From Paracraurococcus ruber (lineage in GTDB: Bacteria; Pseudomonadota; Alphaproteobacteria; Acetobacterales; Acetobacteraceae), in assembly GCF_004353985.1 (NCBI RefSeq), contig NZ_SMOA01000017.1:1-50520 (forward strand): DNA of 50,520 nucleotides, given 5' to 3'. The notes below the pieces were generated by a model. That model did not search any database and was not told where the DNA came from. It worked only from the letters and a program-made list of their open reading frames with translations. Below, piece after piece: positions 36,034-44,490 of the stretch. Made by a program: the position numbers and the translations under genes. Position 1 is the first letter of the stretch. The number at the start of each line of letters is the position of its first letter.

Positions 36034-36061
36034 CCGGCCGCCGGGGCATCCGCGCGGCCGG
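36034..36061. terminator. Hairpin between convergent SirB1 and TauE genes
   Basis: CCGGCCGC (36034-36041) pairs with GCGGCCGG (36054-36061), between the stops of convergent genes. No T tract. Confidence 0.5.
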
Positions 36062-36064
36062 GGA

Positions 36065-36776
36065 TCACAGCGCGGTCGCGACCAGCACGGCGCCGCTGGC
36101 CGCCAGCAGCCACAGCACCACCCGGCGGAAGGCGGCATCGTCCAGCCGGCGGTAGAGCCGGGCGCCGAGCAGCGCCGGCACCAGCATGGCCGGCGCCACC
36201 ACCAGGAACAGCCCGGCCGCCTCGGCCGACAGCGTGCCGGTCGCGGCATAGCCGGCCAGGGCCAGCAGATGCATGGCGGTGTTGAACGCCTGCAGGGCGG
36301 ATCGCTGCGCATCCCGCGGCAGGCCGCGCAGCGTGGTCCAGAGGGTGGGGGCAGGCCCGCTCAGCCCGCCCAGGCCACCCATGACGCCGCCCACCCACCC
36401 TGCCGCGGCATCGGCCAGGGCGCCGCCGCGCGTCACCCGCGGCAGGCGGCGCGCCAGCAGCATGGCCGGGCACCAGGCCAGCAGCAGCAGGCCGAGCGCA
36501 AGGCGGAAGCCGGCCGGGTCCAGCCAGCGCAGCAGCAGGATGCCCGGCGGCAGGCCCAGCACCCCGCCGGCGACCAGGGGCAGCACGTTGCGCCAGGAGA
36601 AGCCCTGCCGGATGACGCCGAGGGCGAGCGCCTGGCCGAGCAGCGAGCCGAGCACCACCAGCGGCGCCGCCAGCCGGGGGTCCAGCACCCAGGCCCAGAC
36701 CGCCATGGCGACCAGGCCGAAGGCGAAGCACGACAGGCCCCTGCACGAAGCCGCCCAGCGCCGCGCCCAGCGCCAC
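36065..36776 (-). pseudogene. TauE/SafE family permease, frameshifted near the N-terminus
   Basis: The main frame encodes a membrane protein of the TauE/SafE (sulfite/sulfoacetate exporter-like) family: [55 protein letters not shown], a second [12 protein letters not shown] half and the C-terminal helix ending ATAL. It lacks a sensible N-terminus in that frame. The missing start ([12 protein letters not shown]) is in another frame, and removing one base from the run of four C at 36738-36741 joins the two as [17 protein letters not shown], exactly as in the family. It is thus a +1 frameshift, or a homopolymer sequencing error. GTG 36776 would be the start. If functional it would have about 236 residues. 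Confidence 0.75.
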
Positions 36777-36964
36777 CGCCGCGATCTGGTCCAGCCCTTC
36801 GACTCCCGGGCCCTGCCGGCCGCGGGCAGCCTATCACGGGCCGGCCGCCGGGCGGGGCCGCCGCAGCCGGGGGGACCGAGGCGCCCCCTTCCGCCCGGAC
36901 GTCCTCTCTGCCAAGCAGGCGGCCGAGACACCCTGCATCCCGGCCCCCGGGGGAGACACACGCC

Positions 36965-37909
36965 ATGGCCCTGCGCGTCGCGGTCCAGATGGACCCGATC
37001 GAGAGCATCAACATCGATGCCGACAGCACCTTCGCCCTGATGCTGGAAGGCCAGGCGCGCGGCCACAGCCTGTGGCACTACCACGTGCGCAACCTGGCGC
37101 TGCAGGGCGGGCGGGTGACGGCGCTGGGCGAACCCGTCACGGTGGAGCGGAAGAAGGGCGCGCACTGGTCCTTCGGTGCGCGGGAGGAGATCGACCTCTC
37201 GACCATGGACGTGGTGCTGATGCGCCAGGACCCGCCCTTCGACATGGCCTACATCACGGCCACCCATATCCTCGAGCACATCCACCCCAAGACGCTGGTG
37301 GTGAACGACCCGGCCAGCGTCCGCAACGCGCCGGAGAAGCTCTTCGTCACGCATTTCCCCGACCTGATGCCGGAGACGCTGGTCACCGCCGATCGCGGCC
37401 AGATCATGAAGTTCCGGGAGAAGCACGGCGACATCATCATCAAGCCGCTGTTCGGCAATGGCGGCGCCGGCGTGTTCCACCTGAAGCCGAACGACTCCAA
37501 CCTGAACTCCCTGGTGGAGATGTTCACCGAACGCTCGCGCGAGCCGCTGGTGGTGCAGAAATACGTCCCGGACGTGCGCCAGGGCGACAAGCGCATCATC
37601 CTGGTCGATGGCATCGCCCTGGGCGCCATCAACCGGGTCCCGGCGGAGGGCGAGGCGCGCAGCAACATGCATGTCGGCGGCCGCCCGGAACCGACCACGC
37701 TGACCGACCGCGAGAAGGAGATCTGCGCCCGCATCGGCCCGGAACTGCGCCGCCGCGGCATGATCTTCGTCGGCATCGACGTCATCGGCGGGTATCTCAC
37801 CGAGATCAACGTCACCTCCCCCACCGGCCTGCAGGAGGTGGCGCGCTTCGACGGCGTGCACCTCGAACGGGCGATCTGGGACGCGATCGAGGCGAAGCGC
37901 GCCGGCTGA
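36965..37909 (+). CDS. gshB: Glutathione synthetase
   Basis: This ATP-grasp enzyme joins gamma-glutamylcysteine and glycine to glutathione. The 314-residue protein shows [20 protein letters not shown] at the N-terminus and [46 protein letters not shown] follows, and then the ATP-grasp core [19 protein letters not shown], with [30 protein letters not shown] (interrupted by variable positions) and the Mg-binding [27 protein letters not shown] lies ten bases before the ATG. No gshA of the classic kind is near, but a GCS2-like ligase (YbdK type) lies 4 kb downstream. Confidence 0.97.
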   Translation: MALRVAVQMDPIESINIDADSTFALMLEGQARGHSLWHYHVRNLALQGGRVTALGEPVTVERKKGAHWSFGAREEIDLSTMDVVLMRQDPPFDMAYITATHILEHIHPKTLVVNDPASVRNAPEKLFVTHFPDLMPETLVTADRGQIMKFREKHGDIIIKPLFGNGGAGVFHLKPNDSNLNSLVEMFTERSREPLVVQKYVPDVRQGDKRIILVDGIALGAINRVPAEGEARSNMHVGGRPEPTTLTDREKEICARIGPELRRRGMIFVGIDVIGGYLTEINVTSPTGLQEVARFDGVHLERAIWDAIEAKRAG

Positions 37910-38000
37910 GCACCCGGCGGCGGCGGTGCCGGAACGCGGCCCCCGCCGCCCCGACCGGCCCCGCGGGGGCGCATCGATGCGGCCGCGGCAGGTGGCGGAC

Positions 38001-38134
38001 CTAGTGTCCCGAATCCGAAGTTCGCCGCCACTGGCGACGCCCTCCGGTTCGGGCCACTAGCCTTCGTTTTCAGTGGCCTGCAGGTCCGCTGCGTTCGCAG
38101 CCAGCGGCTGCGAACTTCGCGGGCAGGACACTAG
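38001..38134 (-). repeat. Dispersed structured element, copy B
   Basis: This 134-bp element has matching terminal inverted repeats: CTAGTGTCC at the left and GGACACTAG at the right. Two internal hairpins are clear, TTCGCAGCC-AGC-GGCTGCGAA (38095-38115) and CGCC..GGCG near 38025-38035. A further internal CACTAG at 38055-38060 makes the left half itself a CTAGTG...CACTAG hairpin. Reverse-complemented, it aligns from end to end with copies A and C. It looks the most intact of the three. Confidence 0.8.
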
Positions 38135-38529
38135 CTCAGGCCTTGGCCCCACCGGCCGGGCGCCAGGCGCCTCGACCCTGGCGCCCCTGGAACCCCCTGG
38201 CACCCCTGGGCCCTGGCGGCTAGGGGCAAGCGCCCCGGGGCCCGCACCGGCCGCGTGCACGGACCGGCAACCACCCGCCGGCCATCCTCGGAGGCGTGAG
38301 GGCCGGCGCCGGCAACCCCTCCGCCGGCGGAACGCTGCATCCGATGCTGGAATTGTGCAGCGCAACCCGGCATTCTCGGGGGTGGCCGCCCTGGCCGGCG
38401 ACCATCCCCTGCCACCGCTTGCCGCACCAGGTTTCCGCGCCGGGGTCCCTGCGCAGGGACCGGGGCGGGCCCATATCCGCCGCAACCGCCGCCCGCCTCG
38501 CCCGGCCCATCGCAGCCCAGGACTCCGCC
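38135..38529. other. Intergenic region without recognisable gene
   Basis: The stretch 38175-38225 is a degenerate CCCTGG-rich simple repeat (CCTGGCGCCCCTGGAACC and similar). Open frames crossing the region are low-complexity and match no family. The promoter of the downstream endonuclease-fold gene must lie here, but none is obvious. Confidence 0.45.
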
Positions 38530-39351
38530 TTGCCGATCTTCCGCCTGTTGCGCCCCGCTGCCGCCATCCGCGCCGATGCCCATCGCCGTTCCGCCGCCGA
38601 GGAGACCGGGGCGCCGGCGCTGCGCGTCGCGTCCTGGAACATCCACAAATGCGTCGGCACGGACGGGCAATTCGACCCCGGCCGTGTCACCGCCGTGATC
38701 GCCGAGCTGGATGCCGAGCTGGTGGCCCTGCAGGAGGTGGACCGCCGCTTCGGCCGCCGCACCGCCCTGCTGGACGCCCGCCGCCTGGCGCAGGAGACGG
38801 GGCTGGTCCCCCTGCCGGTCTCCGACCTGCCGGACGGCATGGGCTGGCACGGCAATGCCATCCTGGTCCGCCCGGGCACGACCTGGCGGCTGCAGCGCCT
38901 GCACCTGCCGGGGGCGGAGCCGCGCGGTGCGGTGGTGGCCGAGCTGGACCTGCCCGGCGGCCGCGGCCCGTTGCGGGTGGTGGCCGCGCATTTCGGCCTG
39001 CTGCGCCGCTGCCGCACCCGCCAGGCCGCGGCGGTGGTGGCCGCGGTCGCGCGCGGCCGCGACATGCCCACGCTGATGATGGGCGACCTGAACGAATGGC
39101 GGCTGGACCGGCAGCGCTCCGCCCTGCGTGGGCTGGAACCGGTCTTCCGCGGGGTTGCCGCCGGGGTGCCCAGCTTCCCGTCCCGCCGGCCCTTCCTGCC
39201 GCTGGACCGCATCCTGGGCTGCGCCCGCGCGCCGGTCCTGGCGGTGGAGGCGCATGACACGCCGCTGGCCCGCACCGCCTCCGACCACCTGCCGCTGAAG
39301 GCCCTGGTGCGGCTGCCGGCGACCGTCCCGGCCCTCGCCAGCGCCGCCTGA
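38530..39351 (+). CDS. Endonuclease/exonuclease/phosphatase family protein
   Basis: The 273-residue protein has the EEP fold shared by DNase I, exonuclease III and inositol phosphatases. It has SWNIHKCVGTDG (strand 1 Asn), ALQEVDRRFGRR with the metal-binding Glu, GWHGNAILVR, AHFGLLRR, MGDLNEWRLD with the Asp-x-Asn pair, and TASDHLPLKALV with the catalytic Asp-His. The start is uncertain. I chose TTG 38530 because AGGA lies eight bases before it and the upstream extension is not protein-like. This group is often next to PLD/cardiolipin-synthase-type genes, as here 254 bp downstream, which suggests a phospholipid-related rather than nucleic-acid role, but that is inference. Confidence 0.82.
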   Translation: MPIFRLLRPAAAIRADAHRRSAAEETGAPALRVASWNIHKCVGTDGQFDPGRVTAVIAELDAELVALQEVDRRFGRRTALLDARRLAQETGLVPLPVSDLPDGMGWHGNAILVRPGTTWRLQRLHLPGAEPRGAVVAELDLPGGRGPLRVVAAHFGLLRRCRTRQAAAVVAAVARGRDMPTLMMGDLNEWRLDRQRSALRGLEPVFRGVAAGVPSFPSRRPFLPLDRILGCARAPVLAVEAHDTPLARTASDHLPLKALVRLPATVPALASAA

Positions 39352-39605
39352 CGGGACGGCCCGGGCAGGTCGCGGGGTCGGCCGCGGCGACGGGCGCGAC
39401 ATCGCGCGAAGGCCACGGGCGGGGCCTTCGCCCGGTGGTCGATGACCCCGGGCAGCCTGCGCCCCCGGCGGCGCCCGCCGGCCGCCCCGGCGCCGCGGCG
39501 CGGCACGCCCCCGCCAACCGTTGTGACACCGGGCTGCCCCCAACCCGCGCCACCCTCGGCCGTTGGACCGCCGACACGGGCTCGGCAGGGTGCGGAGGGG
39601 ATCGC

Positions 39606-41117
39606 GTGCCGGTTCAGGAGACTGCGCCACCGCCGGCGAAGGCGCGGGCGCCCGGCGGGACGGGGGCCGCCACGGTGCTCGACCGGGCGGTGGCGAGGGC
39701 GCTGGACGGCCTCGGCGCGCCCACCGGCGCCGCCCTGGTGGTCGAGGGGCCGGAAGCCTTCGCGCTCCGCGCCGCCGCGGCCCGCGCCGCCGGCCGCACG
39801 CTCGACCTGCAATACTATCTCTGGCACGGCGACCTGACCGGCACGCTGCTGGCCGAGGAGGTGCTGCGCGCCGCCGACCGCGGCGTGCAGGTGCGGATGC
39901 TGCTGGACGATGTCTTCGCCCTGGGCCAGGAACGGGCGATCTGCGCGCTGGACGCGCATCCCAACATCGCGGTGCGGCTGTTCAACGGCACGCGCTGGCG
40001 CGCCTTCGGCCATTTCGGCTACGCGCTGGAGATGCTGCTGGGCGGCTGGCACCTGAACCGCCGCATGCACAACAAGGCCTGGATCGCCGATGGCAGGCTG
40101 GCCATCGCCGGCGGGCGCAACCTGGCGGACGAGTATTTCGACGCCGCCGAGAGCTTCAATTTCCGCGACCTGGACCTGCTGCTGGTCGGCGCCGCCGCCC
40201 CGGAGGCGAGCGCGGTGTTCGAGCGCTACTGGACCAGCCCCTTCGCCCGCCCGGCGGCGGAGCTCAGCGCCGCGCAATCCGCGCGCGGCGGCCTGGCCAG
40301 GCTGCGCGGGAAGCTGGCCGCGGCGCGCGCGGCGCCCGACGCGCAGGCCTTCCTCGCCCGCTCGCCGGAGGGGGAGCGGCTGTCGGCCTGCCTGGAAAAC
40401 CGGCTGGCGCCGCTGGCCGAGGGCGCGGTGCGGGTCGTCGCCGACCCGCCGGAGAAGGCGCGCCGCGGCCTGGGCGCCCGCCGCCGCGCCCGCGCCGCCG
40501 GCGGCATCGGGCCGGAAGCGGCGGATGCGCTGCGCGCGGCGCAGCGGGAAGCGCTGCTGGTCTCCCCCTATTTCGTGCCGGGGGAGGCCGGGCTGGCCCT
40601 GCTGCTGGACCTGCGGCGGCGCGGCGTGCGCGTCTCGGTGGTGACCAACTCCCTGGCCGCGACCGATGTGGTGGCGGTGCATGGCGGCTATGCGAGGTAT
40701 CGCCACGCGCTGCTGGCGGCCGGCGTCGAGCTGTTCGAGCTGAAGGCGAGCGGCGACGAGCATGCCAGCCTGCTCGGCTCGCGCGGCGCCAGCCTGCACA
40801 CCAAGGCCTTCGTGGTGGACGGGCGGCTGGTCTGCGTCGGGTCCTTCAACCTCGACCCGCGCTCCGCCGCGCTGAACACCGAGATGGGCGTCTTCGCCGA
40901 GGATCCGGCCCTGGCGCGGGAGCTGCGGGCGGAACATGCCCGCCTGGCCGACCCGGCGCGCAGCTGGCGGGTGGCGCTGGCGGAGGGCCGCCTGGCCTGG
41001 ACGGCGCGGACCGCCGGCGGCGCCATGGCGACGGTGCGGCACGAGCCGGCGGCCTCGCTGCGTCGGCGCGCCATCGCCAGCCTGGTGCGGCTGCTGCCGC
41101 TGGAAGCGCAGCTCTGA
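39606..41117 (+). CDS. Phospholipase D family cardiolipin synthase-like protein
   Basis: The 503-residue protein has two HKD motifs: HNKAWIAD with H155/K157/D162, and HTKAFVVD with H398/K400/D405, the second followed by GSFNLDPRSA. TLDLQYYLWHGDLTGTLLAEEV and VQVRMLLDD are family marks. The predicted reaction is phosphatidyl transfer, as in cardiolipin synthase (ClsC-like, soluble N-terminus, no clear membrane helices). A GTG start at 39606 is supported by GGAGGGG six bases upstream. The in-frame extension to 39435 is Pro/Ala-rich without homology. The gene ends at a very stable hairpin. Confidence 0.9.
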   Translation: MPVQETAPPPAKARAPGGTGAATVLDRAVARALDGLGAPTGAALVVEGPEAFALRAAAARAAGRTLDLQYYLWHGDLTGTLLAEEVLRAADRGVQVRMLLDDVFALGQERAICALDAHPNIAVRLFNGTRWRAFGHFGYALEMLLGGWHLNRRMHNKAWIADGRLAIAGGRNLADEYFDAAESFNFRDLDLLLVGAAAPEASAVFERYWTSPFARPAAELSAAQSARGGLARLRGKLAAARAAPDAQAFLARSPEGERLSACLENRLAPLAEGAVRVVADPPEKARRGLGARRRARAAGGIGPEAADALRAAQREALLVSPYFVPGEAGLALLLDLRRRGVRVSVVTNSLAATDVVAVHGGYARYRHALLAAGVELFELKASGDEHASLLGSRGASLHTKAFVVDGRLVCVGSFNLDPRSAALNTEMGVFAEDPALARELRAEHARLADPARSWRVALAEGRLAWTARTAGGAMATVRHEPAASLRRRAIASLVRLLPLEAQL

Positions 41118-41118
41118 T

Positions 41119-41147
41119 GCCGGCGGCCATCCGGGATGGCCGCCGGC
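41119..41147 (+). terminator. Strong hairpin after the PLD gene
   Basis: GCCGGCGGCCATC-CGG-GATGGCCGCCGGC is a perfect 13-bp stem with a three-base loop, starting one base after the stop codon. It lacks a T run but is the strongest simple hairpin in the window. Confidence 0.7.
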
Positions 41148-41358
41148 AGTGACGTGGCGCCCTCGGCGCCGGGCGCCCCGAAGGGACATGGGTTTGCGGC
41201 CCTGGCCCGCCGCGCGGCCTGTGGCCGGCGACGGCGTGCGGTGACGCCGCTGGGGTCCCGTGGCGGCGGGCGCCATCCGGCGCCTAGGCCGGCCGCGCCG
41301 GGCCGGTGGCCCGAGGGAGCCAGCCGGAGGCCGGCCGCGGGGGAGGGAGGACAGCAGC

Positions 41359-41832
41359 ATGCCGAAGAACACGATCTGCCTTTGGTACGAGCGGGAGGCG
41401 GAGGCGGCCGCGCGCTTCTACGCGGCGACCTTCCCCGGCAGCGCCATGGGCGCCGTGCATCGCGCGCCGGCCGATTACCCCGGCGGCAAGGCCGGCGACG
41501 TGCTGACGGTGGCCTTCACCGTGGCGGGCATCCCCTGCCTGGGCCTGAATGGCGGGCCGGTCTTCCGCCACAGCGAGGCCTTCTCCTTCCAGATCGCCAC
41601 CGAGGACCAGGCGGAAACCGACCGCTACTGGGACGCCATCCTGGGGAATGGCGGGCAGGAAAGCGCCTGCGGCTGGTGCAAGGACCGCTGGGGCATTTCC
41701 TGGCAGATCACACCGCGGGTGCTGACCGAGGCCCTGGCGGCGGGCGGCGAGGAGGCGAAGCGCGCCTTCGCCGCCATGCTGACCATGCGGAAGATCGACG
41801 TCGCGGCGATCGAGGCGGCGCGGCGCGGCTGA
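41359..41832 (+). CDS. VOC/PhnB-like protein (3-demethylubiquinone methyltransferase-like fold)
   Basis: The 157-residue vicinal-oxygen-chelate protein has NTICLWYEREAEAAARFYAATFPGS, DVLTVAFTVAGIPCLGLNGGP, and AFSFQIATEDQAETDRYWDAIL. CGWCKDRWGISWQITPRVL is the PhnB subgroup signature. Despite the family name, these proteins are not methyltransferases; their function is mostly unknown. GGAGG lies nine bases before the ATG. An upstream hydrophilic leader frame is not coding. Confidence 0.9.
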   Translation: MPKNTICLWYEREAEAAARFYAATFPGSAMGAVHRAPADYPGGKAGDVLTVAFTVAGIPCLGLNGGPVFRHSEAFSFQIATEDQAETDRYWDAILGNGGQESACGWCKDRWGISWQITPRVLTEALAAGGEEAKRAFAAMLTMRKIDVAAIEAARRG

Positions 41833-42007
41833 CGCGCATCGCGTCGGCGCCGGGGCGCGGCACCGCCGCGGCGTTCGCGCCGCGGCGCTGTCCTTGCCGG
41901 ATCGCCCGGCGGTTCCGCGCCCCGGGCCGTTGACCACCGCCGCGAACCGCGCGCGCCGCCCTGCGTCATGCCCGGGCCGGCCCGGTGCCGGCGGGGGAGC
42001 GCGCGCG

Positions 42008-43162
42008 ATGGACACCGCCTATCGCTTCGGGATCGAGGAGGAATATTTCCTGGCGGATGCCGCCACGCGCGGCACGCCCGCGCCGGCGGTGCTGGAAGCC
42101 TTCCACGCCGCCGCCGGCGCCGCGCTGCCGCGGGTGGAGCGGGAGTTGCTGCGGACGCAGGTGGAAGCCTCCTCGGCGCCCGCTGCGGATTGCGCCGCGG
42201 CGCGGGCGGAGCTGTCCGGGCTGCGGCGCGGCCTGGCCACGCTGGCGCGGCAGCACGGGCTGCTGGTCTTCGCCGCCGGCACGCATCCGCTGGCGCACTG
42301 GACCCGGCAGAGCCACACGGAAAAGGAACGGTACCAGGACCTGGCGCGGCAGCTCGGCCTGCCCGGGGCGCGCAACATGGTCGGCGGGCTGCATGTGCAT
42401 GTGGAGGTCCCCCGGCCGGAGACGCGGGTGGACCTGATGAACCGGCTGATGCCCTTCCTGCCGCTGCTGCTGGCGCTTTCCGCCTCCTCCCCTTTCTTCG
42501 GCGGGCGGGCGACCGGGCTGGCGGCCTACCGGCTCTGCGTCTTCGGGGAGATGCCGCGCACCGGCCTGCCGGAGCTGTTCGCCGACGCGGCGGATTACGA
42601 GAGGCTGGTGCGGGCGATGACCGGCGCCGGCGCCATCCCGGATGCCAGCTACCTGTGGTGGGTGGTGCGTCCTTCGCTGAAATACCCGACGCTGGAACTG
42701 CGCGTGGCCGACAGCTGCACGCGGCTGGCGGACTCGCTGGCCATCGCCGCGCTCTGGCGCTGCCTGGTGCGCTGCGCCGACCGGCGACCGGACCTGAACC
42801 GCGGAATGACCGGCGCATCCCGCGCCATCGCCGGGGAGAATCTCTGGCGGGCGCAGCGGGACGGGGCGAAGGCGACCTTCGTCGAGGAGGCGACGGGCGA
42901 GGCCTTGCCGGCCGCTGCCTGGCTGGACCAGGCGATCGCACTGGTCGGGGAGGATGCGGCGGCGCTCGGCTGCGGGGACGAGGTGGCGGCGACGCGCGCC
43001 ATCCTGGCGGGCACCAGCGCTGACCGGCAGGCGGCGGTGTTCGAACAGGCGCGGGCGCGCGGCCTGGCGGAGGATGCGGCGCTGGCCGCGGTGGTGGACT
43101 GGCTGGCGGCGGCGACGGCGGAGTGCGGCCAAGGCGGAACGCCATCCGCCGGCGCGGCCTGA
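42008..43162 (+). CDS. YbdK-like carboxylate-amine ligase (GCS2 family)
   Basis: The 384-residue enzyme belongs to the glutamate-cysteine ligase type 2 superfamily. AYRFGIEEEYFLAD at the N-terminus contains the metal-binding Glu cluster. RTQVEASSAPAADCAAARAEL, RYQDLARQLGLPGARNMVGGLHVHVEVP, SASSPFFGGRATGLAAYR and WWVVRPSLKYPTLELRVADSCT follow. YbdK of E. coli has weak glutamate-cysteine ligase activity; the natural substrates are unknown. GGGGGAG is seven bases before the ATG. With gshB 4 kb upstream it could be the missing first step of glutathione synthesis, a hypothesis only. Confidence 0.92.
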   Translation: MDTAYRFGIEEEYFLADAATRGTPAPAVLEAFHAAAGAALPRVERELLRTQVEASSAPAADCAAARAELSGLRRGLATLARQHGLLVFAAGTHPLAHWTRQSHTEKERYQDLARQLGLPGARNMVGGLHVHVEVPRPETRVDLMNRLMPFLPLLLALSASSPFFGGRATGLAAYRLCVFGEMPRTGLPELFADAADYERLVRAMTGAGAIPDASYLWWVVRPSLKYPTLELRVADSCTRLADSLAIAALWRCLVRCADRRPDLNRGMTGASRAIAGENLWRAQRDGAKATFVEEATGEALPAAAWLDQAIALVGEDAAALGCGDEVAATRAILAGTSADRQAAVFEQARARGLAEDAALAAVVDWLAAATAECGQGGTPSAGAA

Positions 43163-43272
43163 CGGCAGGGCGGATCGCGGCCGGCGCCGGAGGCCGCGTC
43201 GCCGTGGCGCTGCAGGGCGGCGTCGCGCGCCGGGGCTGGCCGGGTCCGCGCCGGCGCCGCCCGAAGCCGGGT

Positions 43273-44316
43273 TCAGAATTTCCAGGCCGTGCGCAGGATC
43301 GGGCCGGCGCCCCATTGGTGGAACCGGCCCTCGGGCGCGCTGCTGGCCTGCCGCGTCAGGAAGACCTGCAGGTCCAGCACCGGCGCGCCGATGGCGGGCA
43401 GCCAGCCCTCGGGCGGCTGGAACTCAACCGTCAGGATCGGGGTCAGCAGCCAGTCGGCGCGCCTGCGGCCCTCGAAGCGGTCGAACCAGCGGCGGGTGAC
43501 GTCGAGTTCCAGGCTGGTGCTCCAGGCCGCGGAGAGCGTCCAGGTGACGGAGGGGTTCAGCAGCGCCGCGAAGGACGGCGGGCCGCCATCGCGCTGCCGG
43601 CGCTGCAGGGCGCCGTTGACGTTCACGCTCCAGGCCGCGGCGCTGTCCGTGTCCGGCCCCGGCGGCAGGCGGCGCAGCGCGGCGTCCCAGTTCCAGCTGC
43701 GCGACGCGCCCAGCGCGACATCGTGCCAGGTGTCCACCCGCCGGGCATAGGTCGGCGCGAAGCTGTAGGTCGGGACGTAGCTGGCGAAGGGCTGCCATTC
43801 CTGGTCGTCCTGCCCGCTCTCGTATTGCGCGCGGAGGCGGCCATAGAGCAGGTCGGCATCCGCATCCTGCGCCCGCATGAAGCGGTCCGAGCTGGCATCG
43901 AGCAGGGCGGAGAGGCGGATGGGCTGCGCCTCCAGCCGACGGGTCCAGGTCAGCCGCGCCTCGGGCGTCAGCTCGGGCGAAGGGCGGCCGCGGATGGCCT
44001 GCTCGGCATCGGTGTTCCAGAGGAAGGGGAGCAGCAGGTCGGCGGAGAATTCCGGCGGCCGCGGCGCGCCCGGCGGCGGCGCCATGCCGGGCGCGAGGCC
44101 GATGCCGGCGGCCGGGTCCTCAGGGGGTGCCAGGGCATCCGTCCGTGCCTGGCGGGACGCGACCGAGGCCGCCCGGGTCGCCCTGGCCTGCCGGCGCGAC
44201 TGCGTCTCGGCCGGGCGGTCCGGCGGCAGGGCCAGCGCCAGGGCGAGGAGGGCAGCGGGTTGTCCGATGCGCCGGCCGATGCGCCGGCCGATAAGCAGGG
44301 CCGTCGAGCAGGGCAT
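43273..44316 (-). CDS. Putative outer-membrane beta-barrel protein
   Basis: The 347-residue protein has a signal sequence (basic IGRRIGRRIG, then AALLALALALP) and a Pro/Ala-rich linker. It has many alternating aromatic/polar strands (ARLTWTRRLEAQPIRLSA, YVPTYSFAPTYARRVDTWHDVALG, WTLSAAWSTSLELDVTRRWF) and a C-terminal ILRTAWKF ending in Phe, as in many barrel proteins recognised by BamA. I do not recognise the family. The basic part of the signal is lengthened by a 12-bp tandem duplication. GCGGAGC lies nine bases before the ATG. It could be a porin-like or surface protein of unknown role. Confidence 0.65.
   Translation of the reverse strand: MPCSTALLIGRRIGRRIGQPAALLALALALPPDRPAETQSRRQARATRAASVASRQARTDALAPPEDPAAGIGLAPGMAPPPGAPRPPEFSADLLLPFLWNTDAEQAIRGRPSPELTPEARLTWTRRLEAQPIRLSALLDASSDRFMRAQDADADLLYGRLRAQYESGQDDQEWQPFASYVPTYSFAPTYARRVDTWHDVALGASRSWNWDAALRRLPPGPDTDSAAAWSVNVNGALQRRQRDGGPPSFAALLNPSVTWTLSAAWSTSLELDVTRRWFDRFEGRRRADWLLTPILTVEFQPPEGWLPAIGAPVLDLQVFLTRQASSAPEGRFHQWGAGPILRTAWKF
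44266..44289. repeat. 12-bp tandem duplication in signal-peptide codons
   Basis: GATGCGCCGGCC occurs twice in direct succession (44266-44277 and 44278-44289), followed by a further GAT. It encodes a repeated IGRR in the basic part of the putative outer-membrane protein's signal peptide. Confidence 0.85.
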
Positions 44317-44460
44317 CCGAGCGGCTCCGCAGCGGGTCGAGGTGCGCCGCACGGTCAGGCGACGCCCCGCACAGGAGCATGGCGGCAACGCCCGCGCCAG
44401 GCAAAGCGCGGCGTCGCGCGCCGATGCCGTCGGGTACCGGACCCGGGGAAACGGAGGGGG

Positions 44461-44484
44461 TGCAGGGGGATGCCTCCCCCTGCA
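44461..44484 (-). terminator. Terminator after the Old Yellow Enzyme gene
   Basis: TGCAGGGGGA-TGCC-TCCCCCTGCA, a perfect 10-bp stem with a four-base loop, begins 6 bp beyond the stop codon on the minus strand. It separates the gene from the outer-membrane protein gene downstream. Confidence 0.75.
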
Positions 44485-44490
44485 TCGCTG

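Noticed and set aside
36065-37861. 598-codon leftward frame reaching over gshB
   Set aside because: The part beyond about 36750 is the antisense of gshB; only the downstream part is the TauE/SafE protein, cut off by a frameshift.
38160-38230. CCCTGG-rich stretch as a possible CRISPR or VNTR
   Set aside because: The unit is short, irregular and has no constant spacer length, so it is only a simple-sequence patch.
38220-41372. 1050-codon antisense open frame across the EEP and PLD genes
   Set aside because: High GC content keeps antisense frames open. The sense strand has clear HKD and EEP motifs with good starts; the antisense product is low-complexity.
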